Of a DNA stretch of 64,000 nucleotides, positions 11,643-24,558 are shown piece after piece. The stretch covers positions 1 through 64,000 of the forward strand of contig NZ_JAGGPP010000008.1 of assembly GCF_018613755.1 (NCBI RefSeq), given 5' to 3'. Within the stretch, counting starts at the first letter, position 1; every line of letters starts with the position of its first letter. The position numbers were made by a program, and so were the translations under genes. This DNA comes from Arthrobacter sp. ISL-72. Its GTDB lineage: Bacteria; Actinomycetota; Actinomycetes; Actinomycetales; Micrococcaceae. Under the pieces are notes generated by a model, which was not told the origin of the DNA, did not search any database, and was given only the letters and a program-made list of their open reading frames with translations.

Positions 11643-12176
11643 TTATTGGCCGGCTTCCTCGGCGAACTGCAGGAAGCGGGCGGCTACGTCCGCGCCGCCC
11701 AGCGGCTCGCGGGTGACCAGCAGCACGGTGTCGTCCCCGGCAATGGTCCCCAGGATGGACGGCATGACGGAATGGTCGATCGCAAGTGCCAGGAAGTTCG
11801 CCGCTCCCGGCGGCGTCCTGAGCACCACGATGTTGGCCGAGGCTTCCGCCGTCACGAGCAGCTCTCCGCACAGCCGGGCAAGCCGGGCGTCCAGGATTTC
11901 CTGGGTGACGCCGGCCTTGGCGGCACGCTCCCCGCCCTCCCCGGGGACGGCGTACACGAGGACGCCGTCCTTGCCGCGGACCCGGACGGCGCCGAGTTCC
12001 ACGAGGTCGCGGGACAGGGTGGCCTGGGTGACCTGGACGCCGTCGTCCGCCAGCAGCGCTGCCAGTTCCGCCTGCGAGCGGACGGATTCACCGGTCAGGA
12101 TCGCCGTAATCCGCGCCAGCCTGGCCGTTTTGGTGGCCGGGCTGGCGCCTTGCGCCGCCGACGGGTTGGTGGACAC
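11643..12176 (-). CDS. argR: Arginine repressor
   Basis: Arginine-responsive hexameric regulator of the operon in which it lies. The 177-aa protein has an N-terminal winged helix (residues about 20-90, ending ...[16 protein letters not shown]) and a C-terminal oligomerisation/arginine-binding domain with the [11 protein letters not shown] segment. The predicted GTG start shares one base with the argF stop (TAGTG), so translation is coupled. Its likely operator is the ARG-box pair upstream of argC. A roughly 20-residue N-terminal extension relative to E. coli ArgR is normal for actinobacteria. Confidence 0.95.
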   Translation of the reverse strand: MSTNPSAAQGASPATKTARLARITAILTGESVRSQAELAALLADDGVQVTQATLSRDLVELGAVRVRGKDGVLVYAVPGEGGERAAKAGVTQEILDARLARLCGELLVTAEASANIVVLRTPPGAANFLALAIDHSVMPSILGTIAGDDTVLLVTREPLGGADVAARFLQFAEEAGQ

Positions 12177-13183
12177 TAGAACGTGCTCTCCCCGGTGCCT
12201 TCAACAGGAGCAAGACCGTCGACGAATGCAAGTCCGGAGCGGTGCATGAGCCAGGCCATCAGCGCTTTCTGGGCGTGCAGGCGGTTTTCCGCCTCATCCC
12301 AGACGATCGACTGCGGTCCGTCAATGACGCCTGCGGAGATCTCATAGCCCCGGTAAGCCGGCAGGCAGTGAAGCACGACGGCGTCCGGCGCCGCGAGCTG
12401 CATCGCCGCTTCGTCGACGGAATAGTCGCGGAACAGCTGGAGCCGGGCTTCCTTTTCGGCTTCCTGGCCCATGGACACCCAGGTGTCGGTGGCGACGACG
12501 TCGGCGCCCTTGAGGGCTTCCGCGGCGTCCGTGGTGATCAGCACCGAGCCGCCTGTCTCCGCGGCCCGCTCCTCCGCCGCTGCGACGATGTCCGCTGCCG
12601 GCAGGTAGCCGTCCGGACCGGCGATGCGGACATGCATCCCGGCTGTCACGCCGGCCAGCAGATACGAGTTCGCCATGTTGTTGGCGGAGTCCCCGAGGTA
12701 GCTCATGGTGAGGCCCTTGAGCTCACCCTTGTGTTCCTTGACGGCCAGCAGGTCGGCCAGCAGCTGGCAGGGGTGGTAGTCGTCGCACAGTGCGTTGATG
12801 ACGGGGACCTTGGAGTTCTCGGCCATCGCCACCAGCCCGGCGTGCGCGCCGGTGCGCCAGACGATGGTGGAGACCATGCGCTCCAGGACCTTGGCGGTGT
12901 CCTCCACCGATTCCTTGTGCCCGATCTGCGCCTCACCCGGGTTGATGATGAGGGCGTTTCCGCCCATGTCCGCCACGCCGGTGGCGAAGGAGACGCGGGT
13001 CCTGGTGGACGTCTTGTCGAAGATGACGGCCACGGTCTTGCGTCCGCTGCCGTCGGCCGCAAACGGCTGGATGCTGTAGGGCGAGGCCTTCATGCGCACG
13101 GCGAGGTCCAGAACCTCGGCCTGTTCGGCCGGGGTGAGGTCCGTGTCCTTGAGGAAGTGGCGGGTGGTTGCGGAGCTGGTCAC
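12176..13183 (-). CDS. argF: Ornithine carbamoyltransferase
   Basis: Converts ornithine and carbamoyl phosphate to citrulline. The 335-aa protein shows the carbamoyl-phosphate motif STRTR (in [12 protein letters not shown]), the [10 protein letters not shown] block, and the ornithine motif HCLPAYRG. The start is GTG, overlapping the argD stop by 4 bp (GTGA). The context within argCJBDFRGH makes it the anabolic enzyme rather than the catabolic arcB. Confidence 0.97.
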   Translation of the reverse strand: MTSSATTRHFLKDTDLTPAEQAEVLDLAVRMKASPYSIQPFAADGSGRKTVAVIFDKTSTRTRVSFATGVADMGGNALIINPGEAQIGHKESVEDTAKVLERMVSTIVWRTGAHAGLVAMAENSKVPVINALCDDYHPCQLLADLLAVKEHKGELKGLTMSYLGDSANNMANSYLLAGVTAGMHVRIAGPDGYLPAADIVAAAEERAAETGGSVLITTDAAEALKGADVVATDTWVSMGQEAEKEARLQLFRDYSVDEAAMQLAAPDAVVLHCLPAYRGYEISAGVIDGPQSIVWDEAENRLHAQKALMAWLMHRSGLAFVDGLAPVEGTGESTF

Positions 13184-14448
13184 TGGGCATCCTTTGCAGT
13201 CTGGAGGAGCGCGGGCAGCGCCTGGACGAAGCTGTCGGCCTGTTCGGCGGTAAGGATAAGGGGCGGGGCGAGGCGGATGGTGCGCGGACCGGGGCTATTG
13301 ACGATGAATCCGGCGTCCAGCCCTGCACTGACCACGGAGGGCCCGATGTCCGCATCCAGGTCAAAGCCGATCAGGAGGCCTTCGCCCCGGACTTCCGTGA
13401 CGCCGTCGACCGCGGCCAGCTTTGAGCGCAGGCGCTCACCCACGGTGCGGACGTTGTCCAGGACGCGCTGGCTTTCAATCGCGTGCAGCGTCGCCAGTGC
13501 GGCGGCCGTGGCCACGGGATTCCCGCCGAAGGTGGTGCCGTGCTGGCCTGCGGTGAGGAGCGAGGAGGTTTCAGGTCCGAAGGTGACCAGCGCTCCGATC
13601 GGGAAACCGCCGCCGAGGCCCTTGGCGAGGGTCACTGCGTCCGGGACGATGCCGGCGTCTTCGCTGGCCAGCCATTTGCCCGTGCGGCCGATGCCGGTCT
13701 GGACTTCGTCGAGGATCAGCAGTGCGCCGGCTTTCGTGGTGGCCTCGCGTGCGGCCTGCAGGTAGCCGGCGGGCAGGGGCCGGACACCGGCTTCGCCCTG
13801 GATCGGTTCGAGGAACACGGCCGCGGTGGTTTCATCGATGGCGGCCAGCAGGGCGTCGACGTCCCCGAACGGGATGTGGACAACGCCGCCGGGCAGCGGT
13901 TCGAAGGGTGCACGGTACGCTTCCTTGGCGGTCAGGGCCAGGGCGCCCATGGTCCGTCCGTGGAAGGCACCTTCGAGGGCGATGACCTTGGTCCGGCTTT
14001 TAGGTTCAGCCGACACGCCTGCGCCGGAGTTGCGGCGCGCGAGCTTGAACGCGGCTTCGACCGCTTCGGTGCCGGAGTTCGCGAAGAACACTTTGGAACC
14101 TGCCGGCGCCTTGGTCAGTTCGAGCAGCTTTTCGGCCAGCGCGATCTGCGTGGGGCTGGTGAAGAAGTTGGAGACATGGCCCAGGGTGGCCAGCTGGCTG
14201 GCGATCACCGACGTCACGAAGGGATGGGCGTGGCCCATGGCGTTCACGGCGATGCCCCCAAGCAGGTCCAGGTATTCCTTCCCGTCGGCGTCCCAGACCA
14301 GGCACCCGGCCCCGCGGACCAGGACCCGCTGCGGAGTGCCAAAGACGCCCATGAGCGAGGAGGAGTAGCGGTTCAGCCACTCGGCTCCGGTGGTGTGGCC
14401 GCGGGTCTCCACCAGTTCGACCACCGGGGACTTTTCAATCTGGCTCAT
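13180..14448 (-). CDS. argD: Acetylornithine aminotransferase
   Basis: PLP-dependent class III aminotransferase that converts N-acetylglutamate semialdehyde to N-acetylornithine. The 422-aa protein has the [13 protein letters not shown] cofactor-phosphate segment, the [14 protein letters not shown] motif with the pyridine-binding Asp, and the PLP lysine in [15 protein letters not shown]. It overlaps argB by ATGA at its start and argF by GTGA at its end, an arrangement consistent with tight translational coupling. An internal initiation site about 15 codons in is possible, since the first residues are not conserved. Confidence 0.96.
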   Translation of the reverse strand: MSQIEKSPVVELVETRGHTTGAEWLNRYSSSLMGVFGTPQRVLVRGAGCLVWDADGKEYLDLLGGIAVNAMGHAHPFVTSVIASQLATLGHVSNFFTSPTQIALAEKLLELTKAPAGSKVFFANSGTEAVEAAFKLARRNSGAGVSAEPKSRTKVIALEGAFHGRTMGALALTAKEAYRAPFEPLPGGVVHIPFGDVDALLAAIDETTAAVFLEPIQGEAGVRPLPAGYLQAAREATTKAGALLILDEVQTGIGRTGKWLASEDAGIVPDAVTLAKGLGGGFPIGALVTFGPETSSLLTAGQHGTTFGGNPVATAAALATLHAIESQRVLDNVRTVGERLRSKLAAVDGVTEVRGEGLLIGFDLDADIGPSVVSAGLDAGFIVNSPGPRTIRLAPPLILTAEQADSFVQALPALLQTAKDAQ

Positions 14449-15377
14449 GCGTTCGTTTCCTCGTCCGGTACCACCTGCGTGCCGATGCCCGCGGTAGTGA
14501 AAGTTTCCAGCAGCATGGAGTGGGGCAGGCGCCCGTCCACAATGTGCGCGCGCTCCACGCCGTCATCAACCGCCTTAAGGCAGGCGGCCATTTTGGGGAT
14601 CATCCCGGACTCCAGCCGCGGCAGCATCTCCCGCAGCTCGGAAGCGGTCAGGGACGAGATCAGCGATGATTTGTCCGGCCAGTTGGCGTAGAGGCCCTCG
14701 ACGTCGGTCAGGATAACCAGCTTGGACGCGCCCAGGGCGGAGGCGACGGCGGCCGCCGCGGTGTCCGCGTTGACGTTGAGCACCTGCCCGGTGGTGTTTC
14801 CGTCGCCCGCGATTTCCGGGGCAACAGTCGAGATCACCGGGATCCGGCCGGCTGCGAGGATGTCCACGACGCCTTCCGGATTGACGCCCACCACTTCGCC
14901 AACGAGGCCCAGGTCCACTTCCTCGCCGTCCACCACCGTGCCGGTGCGGACGGCGCGGAGCAGGCCGCCGTCCTCACCGGACATGCCGACGGCGTACGGT
15001 CCGTGGGAATTGATCAGGCCCACGAGCTCGCGGCCCACCTGGCCGGTCAGCACCATGCGGACCACGTCCATTGCCTCCGGGGTGGTGACGCGCAGACCGC
15101 CCTTGAATTCGGACTCGATGCCCAGCCGCCCGAGCATGGCGTTGATCTGGGGACCGCCGCCGTGCACCACCACGGGGTGGATGCCCACATGGTGCAGGAA
15201 GACCACGTCCTCGGCGAAGGCACGGCGGAGTTCATCGTTGACCATGGCGTTGCCGCCGTACTTGATCACCATGGTGGTGCCGGCGAAGCGCTGGATCCAC
15301 GGCAGGGCCTCAATCAGGGTGCCCGCCTTGTCCTGGGCATCCAACATGGAGGTGTTCTCGCGTGTCTGGGTGTTCAT
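14445..15377 (-). CDS. argB: Acetylglutamate kinase
   Basis: Phosphorylates N-acetylglutamate, usually the arginine-feedback-controlled step. The 310-aa amino-acid-kinase-fold protein has the IKYGGNAM phosphate-binding start, [10 protein letters not shown], and the [13 protein letters not shown] substrate block. The N-terminal helix preceding the kinase core (about residues 1-30) is of the kind found in arginine-inhibited hexameric enzymes. The ATG follows argJ by 24 bp, with GGAAGGAC as a possible ribosome-binding site. Confidence 0.97.
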   Translation of the reverse strand: MNTQTRENTSMLDAQDKAGTLIEALPWIQRFAGTTMVIKYGGNAMVNDELRRAFAEDVVFLHHVGIHPVVVHGGGPQINAMLGRLGIESEFKGGLRVTTPEAMDVVRMVLTGQVGRELVGLINSHGPYAVGMSGEDGGLLRAVRTGTVVDGEEVDLGLVGEVVGVNPEGVVDILAAGRIPVISTVAPEIAGDGNTTGQVLNVNADTAAAAVASALGASKLVILTDVEGLYANWPDKSSLISSLTASELREMLPRLESGMIPKMAACLKAVDDGVERAHIVDGRLPHSMLLETFTTAGIGTQVVPDEETNA

Positions 15378-15401
15378 GCTGCTCGTCCTTCCGGGAAGGG
15401 C

Positions 15402-17648
<2,247 letters not shown>

Positions 17649-17783
17649 ATCTTGCCTGCCCGTCGGAGTCCGCCGTGCCTCTGTTTTTTCCCGGCACCGT
17701 ATGCTGGATGAAGGGTGATCCTGACCGTGCAGTCCGAATGTCGGAAGCAATGTTGCCCGTGACAGTTACGAGGCAGACGTTTC

Positions 17784-18872
17784 ATGACCCCCACCATCAC
17801 TTCAGAGCGCCCGCAGCCGCGCGTCCGGCAGCCGAACGCCGTTGTGCTGAGCTATTCAGAGCTTCTCAAAAGCGTCAAGGCCGCGGGCCTGCTCGAACGC
17901 CGCGTCGGCTTCTACGTCACGCTCTTCGCCAGCCTGGTGCTCCTGATGACCGCCACGTGGTTCGGCTTCGCACTCATCGGCGACAGCTGGTTCCAGCTCC
18001 TCATCGCAGCCGCAGTAGGCATCCTTTGCACGCAGCTGAGTTTCCTGGCCCATGAGGCCGGACACCGCCAGATTTTCGCCTCCCGCCGTGCCAACGACTG
18101 GGCCGCGCGGCTGCTCGCAACCTCTGTAGCTGGCATGAGCTACTCCTGGTGGGAGCAAAAGCACGGCGCGCACCACAACCACCCGAACGTGATTTCCAAG
18201 GACCCGGACATCGCACCTGGTCCCATCGCCTTCCATACCGAAGCCGTGGCCGCCCGCCGGGGCCGGTTCGCTTTCCTGACGCGCAGGCAGGGCTGGTTCT
18301 TCTTCCCGCTGCTGTTCCTGGTGGGCCTCGGCCTGCAGATCGATTCGGTAAGGTTCGTCCTCCGCCGGGCCAAGGTCACGCACCGCTGGGTAGAGCTTCC
18401 CATCCTGTTCGTCCGCCTCGGCAGCCTGCCCGTCCTTGCCTTCACGTTCCTGCCGTGGGGGATGGCCCTGGCATTCATCGGCGTCCAGCTCGCCGTCTTC
18501 GGTTTCTACATGGGCGCCTCGTTTGCCCCGAACCACAAGGGCATGCCGGTGCTGCCCGCAGACAGCCGCGTGGATTTCTTCAGCCGCCAGGTCCTGACGT
18601 CACGGAACATCTCCGGCGGCCGCTTTATGGACATCCTGCTGGGCGGGCTCAACCGCCAGGCCGAGCACCACCTCTTCCCCGACATGGCCAGGCCGCAACT
18701 GGACAAGGCCGCTGTGATCGTCCGGGAGTTCTGCGCGAAGCACCAGGTTCCCTATACGGAGACCACCCTGCTGCAGTCGTACGGCATCATCGTCCGCTAC
18801 CTCAATGACGTAGGGCTCTCCGCGGGGCGGCACTTCGAATGCCCCATGGCCACTGTTACGCGCCGCTTCTAA
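17784..18872 (+). CDS. Membrane fatty-acid desaturase (acyl-lipid/acyl-CoA type)
   Basis: A 362-aa di-iron membrane desaturase with all three histidine boxes: HEAGH near residue 88, HGAHHNH near 122 and QAEHHLFP near 290. Hydrophobic spans at about 45-85 and 165-250 give the usual four membrane segments. It introduces a double bond into membrane acyl chains, probably to adjust fluidity. The regiospecificity (delta-9 or delta-6-like) cannot be settled from motifs. It is transcribed divergently from argC across a 187-bp gap and is followed by its own strong terminator, so it is monocistronic. Confidence 0.9.
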   Translation: MTPTITSERPQPRVRQPNAVVLSYSELLKSVKAAGLLERRVGFYVTLFASLVLLMTATWFGFALIGDSWFQLLIAAAVGILCTQLSFLAHEAGHRQIFASRRANDWAARLLATSVAGMSYSWWEQKHGAHHNHPNVISKDPDIAPGPIAFHTEAVAARRGRFAFLTRRQGWFFFPLLFLVGLGLQIDSVRFVLRRAKVTHRWVELPILFVRLGSLPVLAFTFLPWGMALAFIGVQLAVFGFYMGASFAPNHKGMPVLPADSRVDFFSRQVLTSRNISGGRFMDILLGGLNRQAEHHLFPDMARPQLDKAAVIVREFCAKHQVPYTETTLLQSYGIIVRYLNDVGLSAGRHFECPMATVTRRF

Positions 18873-18898
18873 ACGGGCCCCGCAGCACACGTCCGCCC

Positions 18899-18929
18899 GA
18901 AGTGACGGCCGGTTACCGGCCGTCACTTC
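18899..18929 (+). terminator. Terminator after the desaturase gene
   Basis: A perfect 14-bp stem (18899-18912 and 18916-18929) with a 3-nt TTA loop lies 27 bp after the desaturase stop. The tail (GTCGTTG) is only mildly T-rich, as is common in high-GC actinobacteria. Confidence 0.75.
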
Positions 18930-19002
18930 GTCGTTGACGGCCCTGTCCCTAGGATGGTTCCAGTATCCGGGCCTGGAAATCCCAGCCCAGGGAAGGAGCC
19001 AC

Positions 19003-19968
19003 ATGATGCATGCAGTTGTCGCCCGACAGGCAGGCGGGCCTGATGTTCTGGAACTGACCCGGGTGGAGCGTCCGGTGCCCGGTCCCCGCCAGCTTCTGGT
19101 CAGGGTCTCCGCAACCGGCGTGAACTTCATTGACACCTACAAGCGCAGCGGCACCTACAAGGTGGCCTATCCCTTTACCCCGGGTTCCGAGGCAGCCGGC
19201 ACCGTGGAGGAAGTCGGCGACGCGGTGACGGTGTACTCCCCCGGCGACCGGGTGGCCACGGCTGAAGGCGTCAACTGCTACGCAGGCTACATCCTCGTCG
19301 ACGAGGACAAGGCGCTGCCCGTCCCCCGGGGCGTGGACGATTTCACCGCAGCCGCGCTTCCCCTCCAAGGGATCACCGCGCACTACCTCATCAACTCCTC
19401 CTTCCGGGTGGAGCCGGGCCACACAATATTGGTCCATGCCGGGGCCGGCGGCGTGGGCCTGCTGATGATCCAACTGCTCAAGGCCAAGGGGGCACGGGTC
19501 GTCACCACCGTCTCCAGCGACGACAAGGAAAAACTGGCCCGCGAGGCCGGCGCCGACCACGTGCTTCGCTACGAAGGTTTCTCAACACGCGTCCGGGAAC
19601 TGACCGACGGAACCGGCGCGGACGCAGTGTACGACGGCGTCGGGAAAGACACTTTCGACGGTTCCCTCAGCGCCCTGCGGGTCCGCGGCACGCTGGTTCT
19701 CTTCGGCGCTGCGTCCGGTCCGGTACCGCCGTTCGATCCGCAGCGACTCAATGCCGGCGGCTCCCTGTACCTGACCCGGCCGACCATAAACCATTTCCTG
19801 CGCAACGCCCAGGAACGCCGCTGGCGTTCCGATGAGATCTTCGCGGCAGCCGCCAACGGCAGCCTCAAGGTACGGATCGGCGGCCGCTATGACCTGGCGA
19901 AGGCTGCCCAGGCCCACGACGACCTGGAACAGCGCCGCACCACGGGAAAGCTCATCCTGATCCCCTGA
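19003..19968 (+). CDS. NADPH:quinone oxidoreductase / zeta-crystallin-like (MDR family)
   Basis: A 321-aa zinc-independent medium-chain dehydrogenase/reductase that likely reduces quinones or other carbonyl/enone acceptors with NADPH. The catalytic domain with the QOR signature (GVNFIDTYKRSG) is followed by the nucleotide-binding fold VHAGAGGVGLLMIQLLKAKGA and the GTLVLFGAASGPVPP segment. The Cys ligands for zinc are absent. GGAAGGAG lies just before two adjacent ATG codons (19003, 19006), either of which fits. The frame opening further upstream at 18934 has no ribosome-binding site. It is a single gene with terminators on both sides. Confidence 0.9.
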   Translation: MMHAVVARQAGGPDVLELTRVERPVPGPRQLLVRVSATGVNFIDTYKRSGTYKVAYPFTPGSEAAGTVEEVGDAVTVYSPGDRVATAEGVNCYAGYILVDEDKALPVPRGVDDFTAAALPLQGITAHYLINSSFRVEPGHTILVHAGAGGVGLLMIQLLKAKGARVVTTVSSDDKEKLAREAGADHVLRYEGFSTRVRELTDGTGADAVYDGVGKDTFDGSLSALRVRGTLVLFGAASGPVPPFDPQRLNAGGSLYLTRPTINHFLRNAQERRWRSDEIFAAAANGSLKVRIGGRYDLAKAAQAHDDLEQRRTTGKLILIP

Positions 19969-20058
19969 CCCGTATTCACCCAGGCACATCCATGAGCGGC
20001 CGTGGCCGCCCGTTCCAGCACTGCGGCAGCCCGGGCCGGATCCGGCCCGGGTACGCGA

Positions 20059-20108
20059 AAGGGCGGGCAGGCGCTCACCACAAGCTGTGATGACACCTGC
20101 CCGCCCTT
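20059..20108. terminator. Bidirectional terminator between the oxidoreductase gene and pheT
   Basis: A perfect 13-bp inverted repeat (20059-20071 and 20096-20108) closes a 24-nt loop between two convergent genes. The flanking A/T residues are few, but its position between convergent stops supports a terminator role. Confidence 0.65.
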
Positions 20109-20129
20109 CCGCTTACTGCGCCAGCCGGG

Positions 20130-22673
20130 CTAGCGCTGAACGGCTCCGAAACGCTCCGCGGCTAGCGCAACGGCGCTTTCGCGTGCGGCCGAGGCCTCGT
20201 CCGCGGTGAGCGTCCGGTCCGCGGCGCGGAAACGGAGGCCGAAGGCCAGCGACTTCTTGCCGTCCTCGATGCTCTTGCCTGCGTACACGTCGAAGAGAGC
20301 CACGTCTTCCAGCAGCTCGCCGGCACCTTCCCGGAGGGCGGCCAGGACGTCGTCGGCCGGGATCTCCTGCGGAACCACCAGGGCCACATCCTGGGTGGCC
20401 ACCGGGAAGCCGGAGATGTGCTTCGCCACGATGACATCCGCGGCAGCTTCGAACAGGGCGTCGGCGTTGAACTCGAGCGCCACCGAGCGTGCCGGCATGT
20501 CGTGCGCGGCCAGCAGCTTGGGGTGCAGTTCGCCGGCGTAGCCGATGACATCGCCGGACCGCAGGGCCAGCTGCGCAGCGCGACCCGGGTGGAACGCCTG
20601 GTGGAGGCCCTGGCTGACCACGATTTCGACGCCCAGGACGTCGCCGGCGAGGCGGGCGACGTCAACGGCGTCGGCCCAGTCCCAGTGGCGGGGCGTGTGG
20701 GAGGCAGCCGCGGGCGAATCATGGCCGGTCAGCACCGCTGCGACGTGCAGCGGCTGGTCCGGAACGCCGTCGTACAGCGCGTCCAGCACCTCATCAGAGG
20801 GCTTGACGCCGAGCGGCGGGATCGAGGGGGTCCCCACCGTTTCGCCCGGCAGGAACACCAGGCCGGCCTCGAAGACCGCCAGGTCGCGGAAGCCGCGGGA
20901 GTGGTTGCGCTTGGCCACTTCGATCAGGCCCGGCAGGATGGACGTCCGCAGGTAGCCCTGTTCCTCGCTGATCGGGTTAGCCAGTTTCACAGCCTTGCGG
21001 GGGGCACCCTGCTCGGCCACGCCGAAGGTGTCGTTCGCGGCCTTGGACACGAACGGGTAGGCCAGGACCTCGGTGAGCCCTGCGTCGGCTAGGGCCTGGA
21101 CCAGCCGCCGGCGCTGCTGCTGAACACGCGTAAGCCCGCGTCCGGGGGGCGCCACAGGCAGCGTCGCGGGGATGTTGTCGTAGCCCACCAGCCGGGCGAT
21201 TTCCTCGGAGAGGTCTTCCTTGGTTTCGAGGTCGTTCCGCCAGCTGGGGGCGGTCACCGTCCACCCGCCGTCGTTCTTCACCACGGCAGCGCCGAGGTCC
21301 TCGAGCGAGGTGACGATCTGCTCCTCGGTGAAATCAATGCCGATCCGCGCTGCGGCGAACGCCCCCGGCAGTTCGATGCTTACGGCGTCCGGGGCGGTGC
21401 CGACGTCTGTGCCCGCCTTGTCCGCGGTGCCGCCGGCCAGCTCCACCAGGAGGTCAACCACCCGCTGGGCCGCGATGCCCGCGACGTGCCAGTCAACACC
21501 GCGTTCGAACCGCTTGGACGCCTCGGAGGGCAGCTTGTGGCGCCGGCGCGACCTGGCGATCGACACTTCATCGAAGTGCGCAGCCTCGACCAGCACGTTC
21601 GACGTCGAATCGCTCACTTCCGTGGCGGCGCCGCCCATGACCCCGGCGATGCCGATCGCACCGGAGCCGTCGGTGATGAGGAGGTCCTCGACGTCGAGCT
21701 TGCGTTCCTTGTCGTCCAGGGTGGTGATCTTCTCCCCCGCCACGGCGCGCCGGACCACGATGTCGCCGGACAGCTTGTCCAGGTCGTAGCAGTGCGTGGG
21801 CTGGCCGAGTTCCAGCATGACGTAGTTCGAGATGTCCACCGGCAGGGAGATGGAGCGGATGCCGGCCAGCCGCAGGCGGGAAACCATCCACGGCGGCGTC
21901 GGCCGGGTGGCGTTGACGCCGCGGACCGTGCGGGCCACGAAACGGTCGCAGCCGGGCTTGCCGTAGATGGGAGCGTCGTCGTTGAGCTTCACGCCGTAAC
22001 CGCCGGCCAGTTCAGCCGGTGCCTGCACCTTTGACGCGGGATCCGTGAAGGAGGTCCCGGTGGCGTGCGCGTACTCGCGGGCAACGCCGCGGATGGAGAA
22101 CGCGTAGCCGCGGTCCGGCGTCACGTTGATCTCGGCTGCCTGGTCGTAGAGGCCCAGGAGTTCCATGGCGTCCGTGCCGATTTCCGGATCGAGCCCGATC
22201 CGGGAAAGCACGAGGATGCCGTCGTGGTCCTCGCCGATGCCCAGTTCCCGCACCGAGGCGATCATGCCGGCGGAGAGGTGGCCGTAGGTCTTCCGGGCGG
22301 AGATGTGGAAGTCGCCGGGCAGCACGGCGCCCGGCAGGGTGACCACCACTTTGTCGCCCTCCACGAAGTTGTGGGCGCCGCAGACAATGCCCTGCACACC
22401 GGAAGGATCAATGCCCTTGCCGGTGAGGGTCTGCTCCTGGCCCTCGGGGACCACGCGGACCTGGCACCAGTTGATGGTCTTGCCGTTGCTCTGCGGCTCC
22501 TTGACCAGGCTCAGCACCTGGCCCACCACGACCGGACCGCGGAGGGTATCGGTGGGGCGGTGCACCGCTTCTTCTTCAAAACCGACCTTGACCAGTTCTG
22601 CCATGACATCTTCGGCCGTTGCATGGGCCGGAACCTGCGCGAATTCACGCAGCCAGGAAAGTGGGATACGCAC
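20130..22673 (-). CDS. pheT: Phenylalanine--tRNA ligase beta subunit
   Basis: Large subunit of the heterotetrameric synthetase that charges tRNA-Phe; it carries editing (B3/B4) and tRNA anticodon-binding functions. The protein of about 847 aa begins VRIPLSWLREF, the standard B1 start, followed by a tRNA-binding EMAP-like domain (about 40-150), B5, B3/B4 and the C-terminal ferredoxin-like anticodon-binding domain. The start is GTG at 22673, 2 bp after the pheS stop with GGAGAT upstream. The frame open to 22865 lies within pheS and is rejected. Co-transcribed with pheS. Confidence 0.96.
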   Translation of the reverse strand: MRIPLSWLREFAQVPAHATAEDVMAELVKVGFEEEAVHRPTDTLRGPVVVGQVLSLVKEPQSNGKTINWCQVRVVPEGQEQTLTGKGIDPSGVQGIVCGAHNFVEGDKVVVTLPGAVLPGDFHISARKTYGHLSAGMIASVRELGIGEDHDGILVLSRIGLDPEIGTDAMELLGLYDQAAEINVTPDRGYAFSIRGVAREYAHATGTSFTDPASKVQAPAELAGGYGVKLNDDAPIYGKPGCDRFVARTVRGVNATRPTPPWMVSRLRLAGIRSISLPVDISNYVMLELGQPTHCYDLDKLSGDIVVRRAVAGEKITTLDDKERKLDVEDLLITDGSGAIGIAGVMGGAATEVSDSTSNVLVEAAHFDEVSIARSRRRHKLPSEASKRFERGVDWHVAGIAAQRVVDLLVELAGGTADKAGTDVGTAPDAVSIELPGAFAAARIGIDFTEEQIVTSLEDLGAAVVKNDGGWTVTAPSWRNDLETKEDLSEEIARLVGYDNIPATLPVAPPGRGLTRVQQQRRRLVQALADAGLTEVLAYPFVSKAANDTFGVAEQGAPRKAVKLANPISEEQGYLRTSILPGLIEVAKRNHSRGFRDLAVFEAGLVFLPGETVGTPSIPPLGVKPSDEVLDALYDGVPDQPLHVAAVLTGHDSPAAASHTPRHWDWADAVDVARLAGDVLGVEIVVSQGLHQAFHPGRAAQLALRSGDVIGYAGELHPKLLAAHDMPARSVALEFNADALFEAAADVIVAKHISGFPVATQDVALVVPQEIPADDVLAALREGAGELLEDVALFDVYAGKSIEDGKKSLAFGLRFRAADRTLTADEASAARESAVALAAERFGAVQR

Positions 22674-22675
22674 TG

Positions 22676-23737
<1,062 letters not shown>

Positions 23738-23832
23738 CTACTGTTCTTAGCTACGAGTCGGGTATCGCCAGCGAACCGTCCAGCTGCGTTCGGGTGCACC
23801 GGCAGCGTGTCCGTCACTGGCTTGTCTATCCG

Positions 23833-23855
23833 CGCGGCCGTTATCAGCGGCCGCG
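23833..23855 (-). promoter_or_regulatory. Hairpin in the pheST 5' region
   Basis: A perfect 8-bp palindromic stem CGCGGCCG/CGGCCGCG with a 7-nt loop lies about 100 bp upstream of the pheS start. No T-tract follows on the minus strand, so it is not a canonical attenuator. It could be a structural leader element, an operator, or chance in GC-rich DNA. The rest of 23738-24029 shows nothing I recognise. Confidence 0.3.
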
Positions 23856-24029
23856 TGAAGTGACAAAGGGCAGGGCTCGCCGGAATTCGTCCGGCGGCCA
23901 CTCTCCCCCAGTCTAGTTGAATGCGCCCGGCTGAACGTGCCACGGCAGCCGGGGTGACAGCCCTTCCAGGAGCGCCGGGAGCGCCGGGAGGCAGGAGCAC
24001 GGATTGCGGGCCCCCGCTACCATGGCCTC

Positions 24030-24557
24030 ATGACCTCCGGACAGCGGCTGCGGCAGATCGCCAACGTGCTGAATGCGACGACTCTGCTGGGCTTGTTGCT
24101 GGCCCGATGCGCCCGCACGGCAGTCCGCCCCGGACCGCGTGGGCTGCTGATCGCCACCGGTTACCGGTGGCCCCTTCCCTTTGCCCAGGCGTTCACCGTG
24201 GGGAACGTCGTACTGTTCCGGGCGCAGGCACCGGAGGCACTGTCCAATCCCGTGCTGCTGGCGCATGAGGAACGGCACAGCAGCCAGTACGCCTGGTGCC
24301 TGGGCCTGCCCTTCCTGCCGCTGTACTTCCTTGCGGCCGGGTGGTCGCTGCTCCGGACGGGAAACCCGGGATCCGCCAACGTCTTTGAGCGCCTCGCGGG
24401 CCTGGAGGCCGGCGGTTACCTGGGTCCGCACCGCCGTGAAAAGGACAACGTCCGGAACAGCAAGGGCCCGAACAACAAAGTCCGAAAACGCGGCGGTCAA
24501 CAAAACGGCCGAAAAGCCGGTCGAAAAGGCCGCCGGCCCGATGGAATCGAGGCATGA
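24030..24557 (+). CDS. Conserved hypothetical protein with HExxH motif
   Basis: A 175-aa protein I cannot assign to a named family. It has an HEERH sequence at residues 79-83, which fits the HExxH zinc-metallopeptidase signature, a hydrophobic stretch at about 88-107, and a downstream NVFERLAGLEAGGY segment whose Glu could supply a third metal ligand. The last 35 residues are Lys/Arg/Gly-rich and probably disordered. It ends 1 bp before the SIMPL-domain gene, so the two are likely co-expressed. It is much shorter than characterised HExxH membrane proteases, so protease activity is only a possibility. Confidence 0.7.
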   Translation: MTSGQRLRQIANVLNATTLLGLLLARCARTAVRPGPRGLLIATGYRWPLPFAQAFTVGNVVLFRAQAPEALSNPVLLAHEERHSSQYAWCLGLPFLPLYFLAAGWSLLRTGNPGSANVFERLAGLEAGGYLGPHRREKDNVRNSKGPNNKVRKRGGQQNGRKAGRKGRRPDGIEA

Positions 24558-24558
24558 C

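Noticed and set aside
23738..24029. T-box or leader-peptide attenuator for pheST
   Set aside because: No T-box sequence, no Phe-rich mini-ORF and no T-tract after the hairpin could be found.
24181..24558. Extended N-terminus of the SIMPL protein
   Set aside because: It lies wholly within the preceding HExxH gene in another frame, is Ser/Arg-rich, and family similarity begins at 24559.
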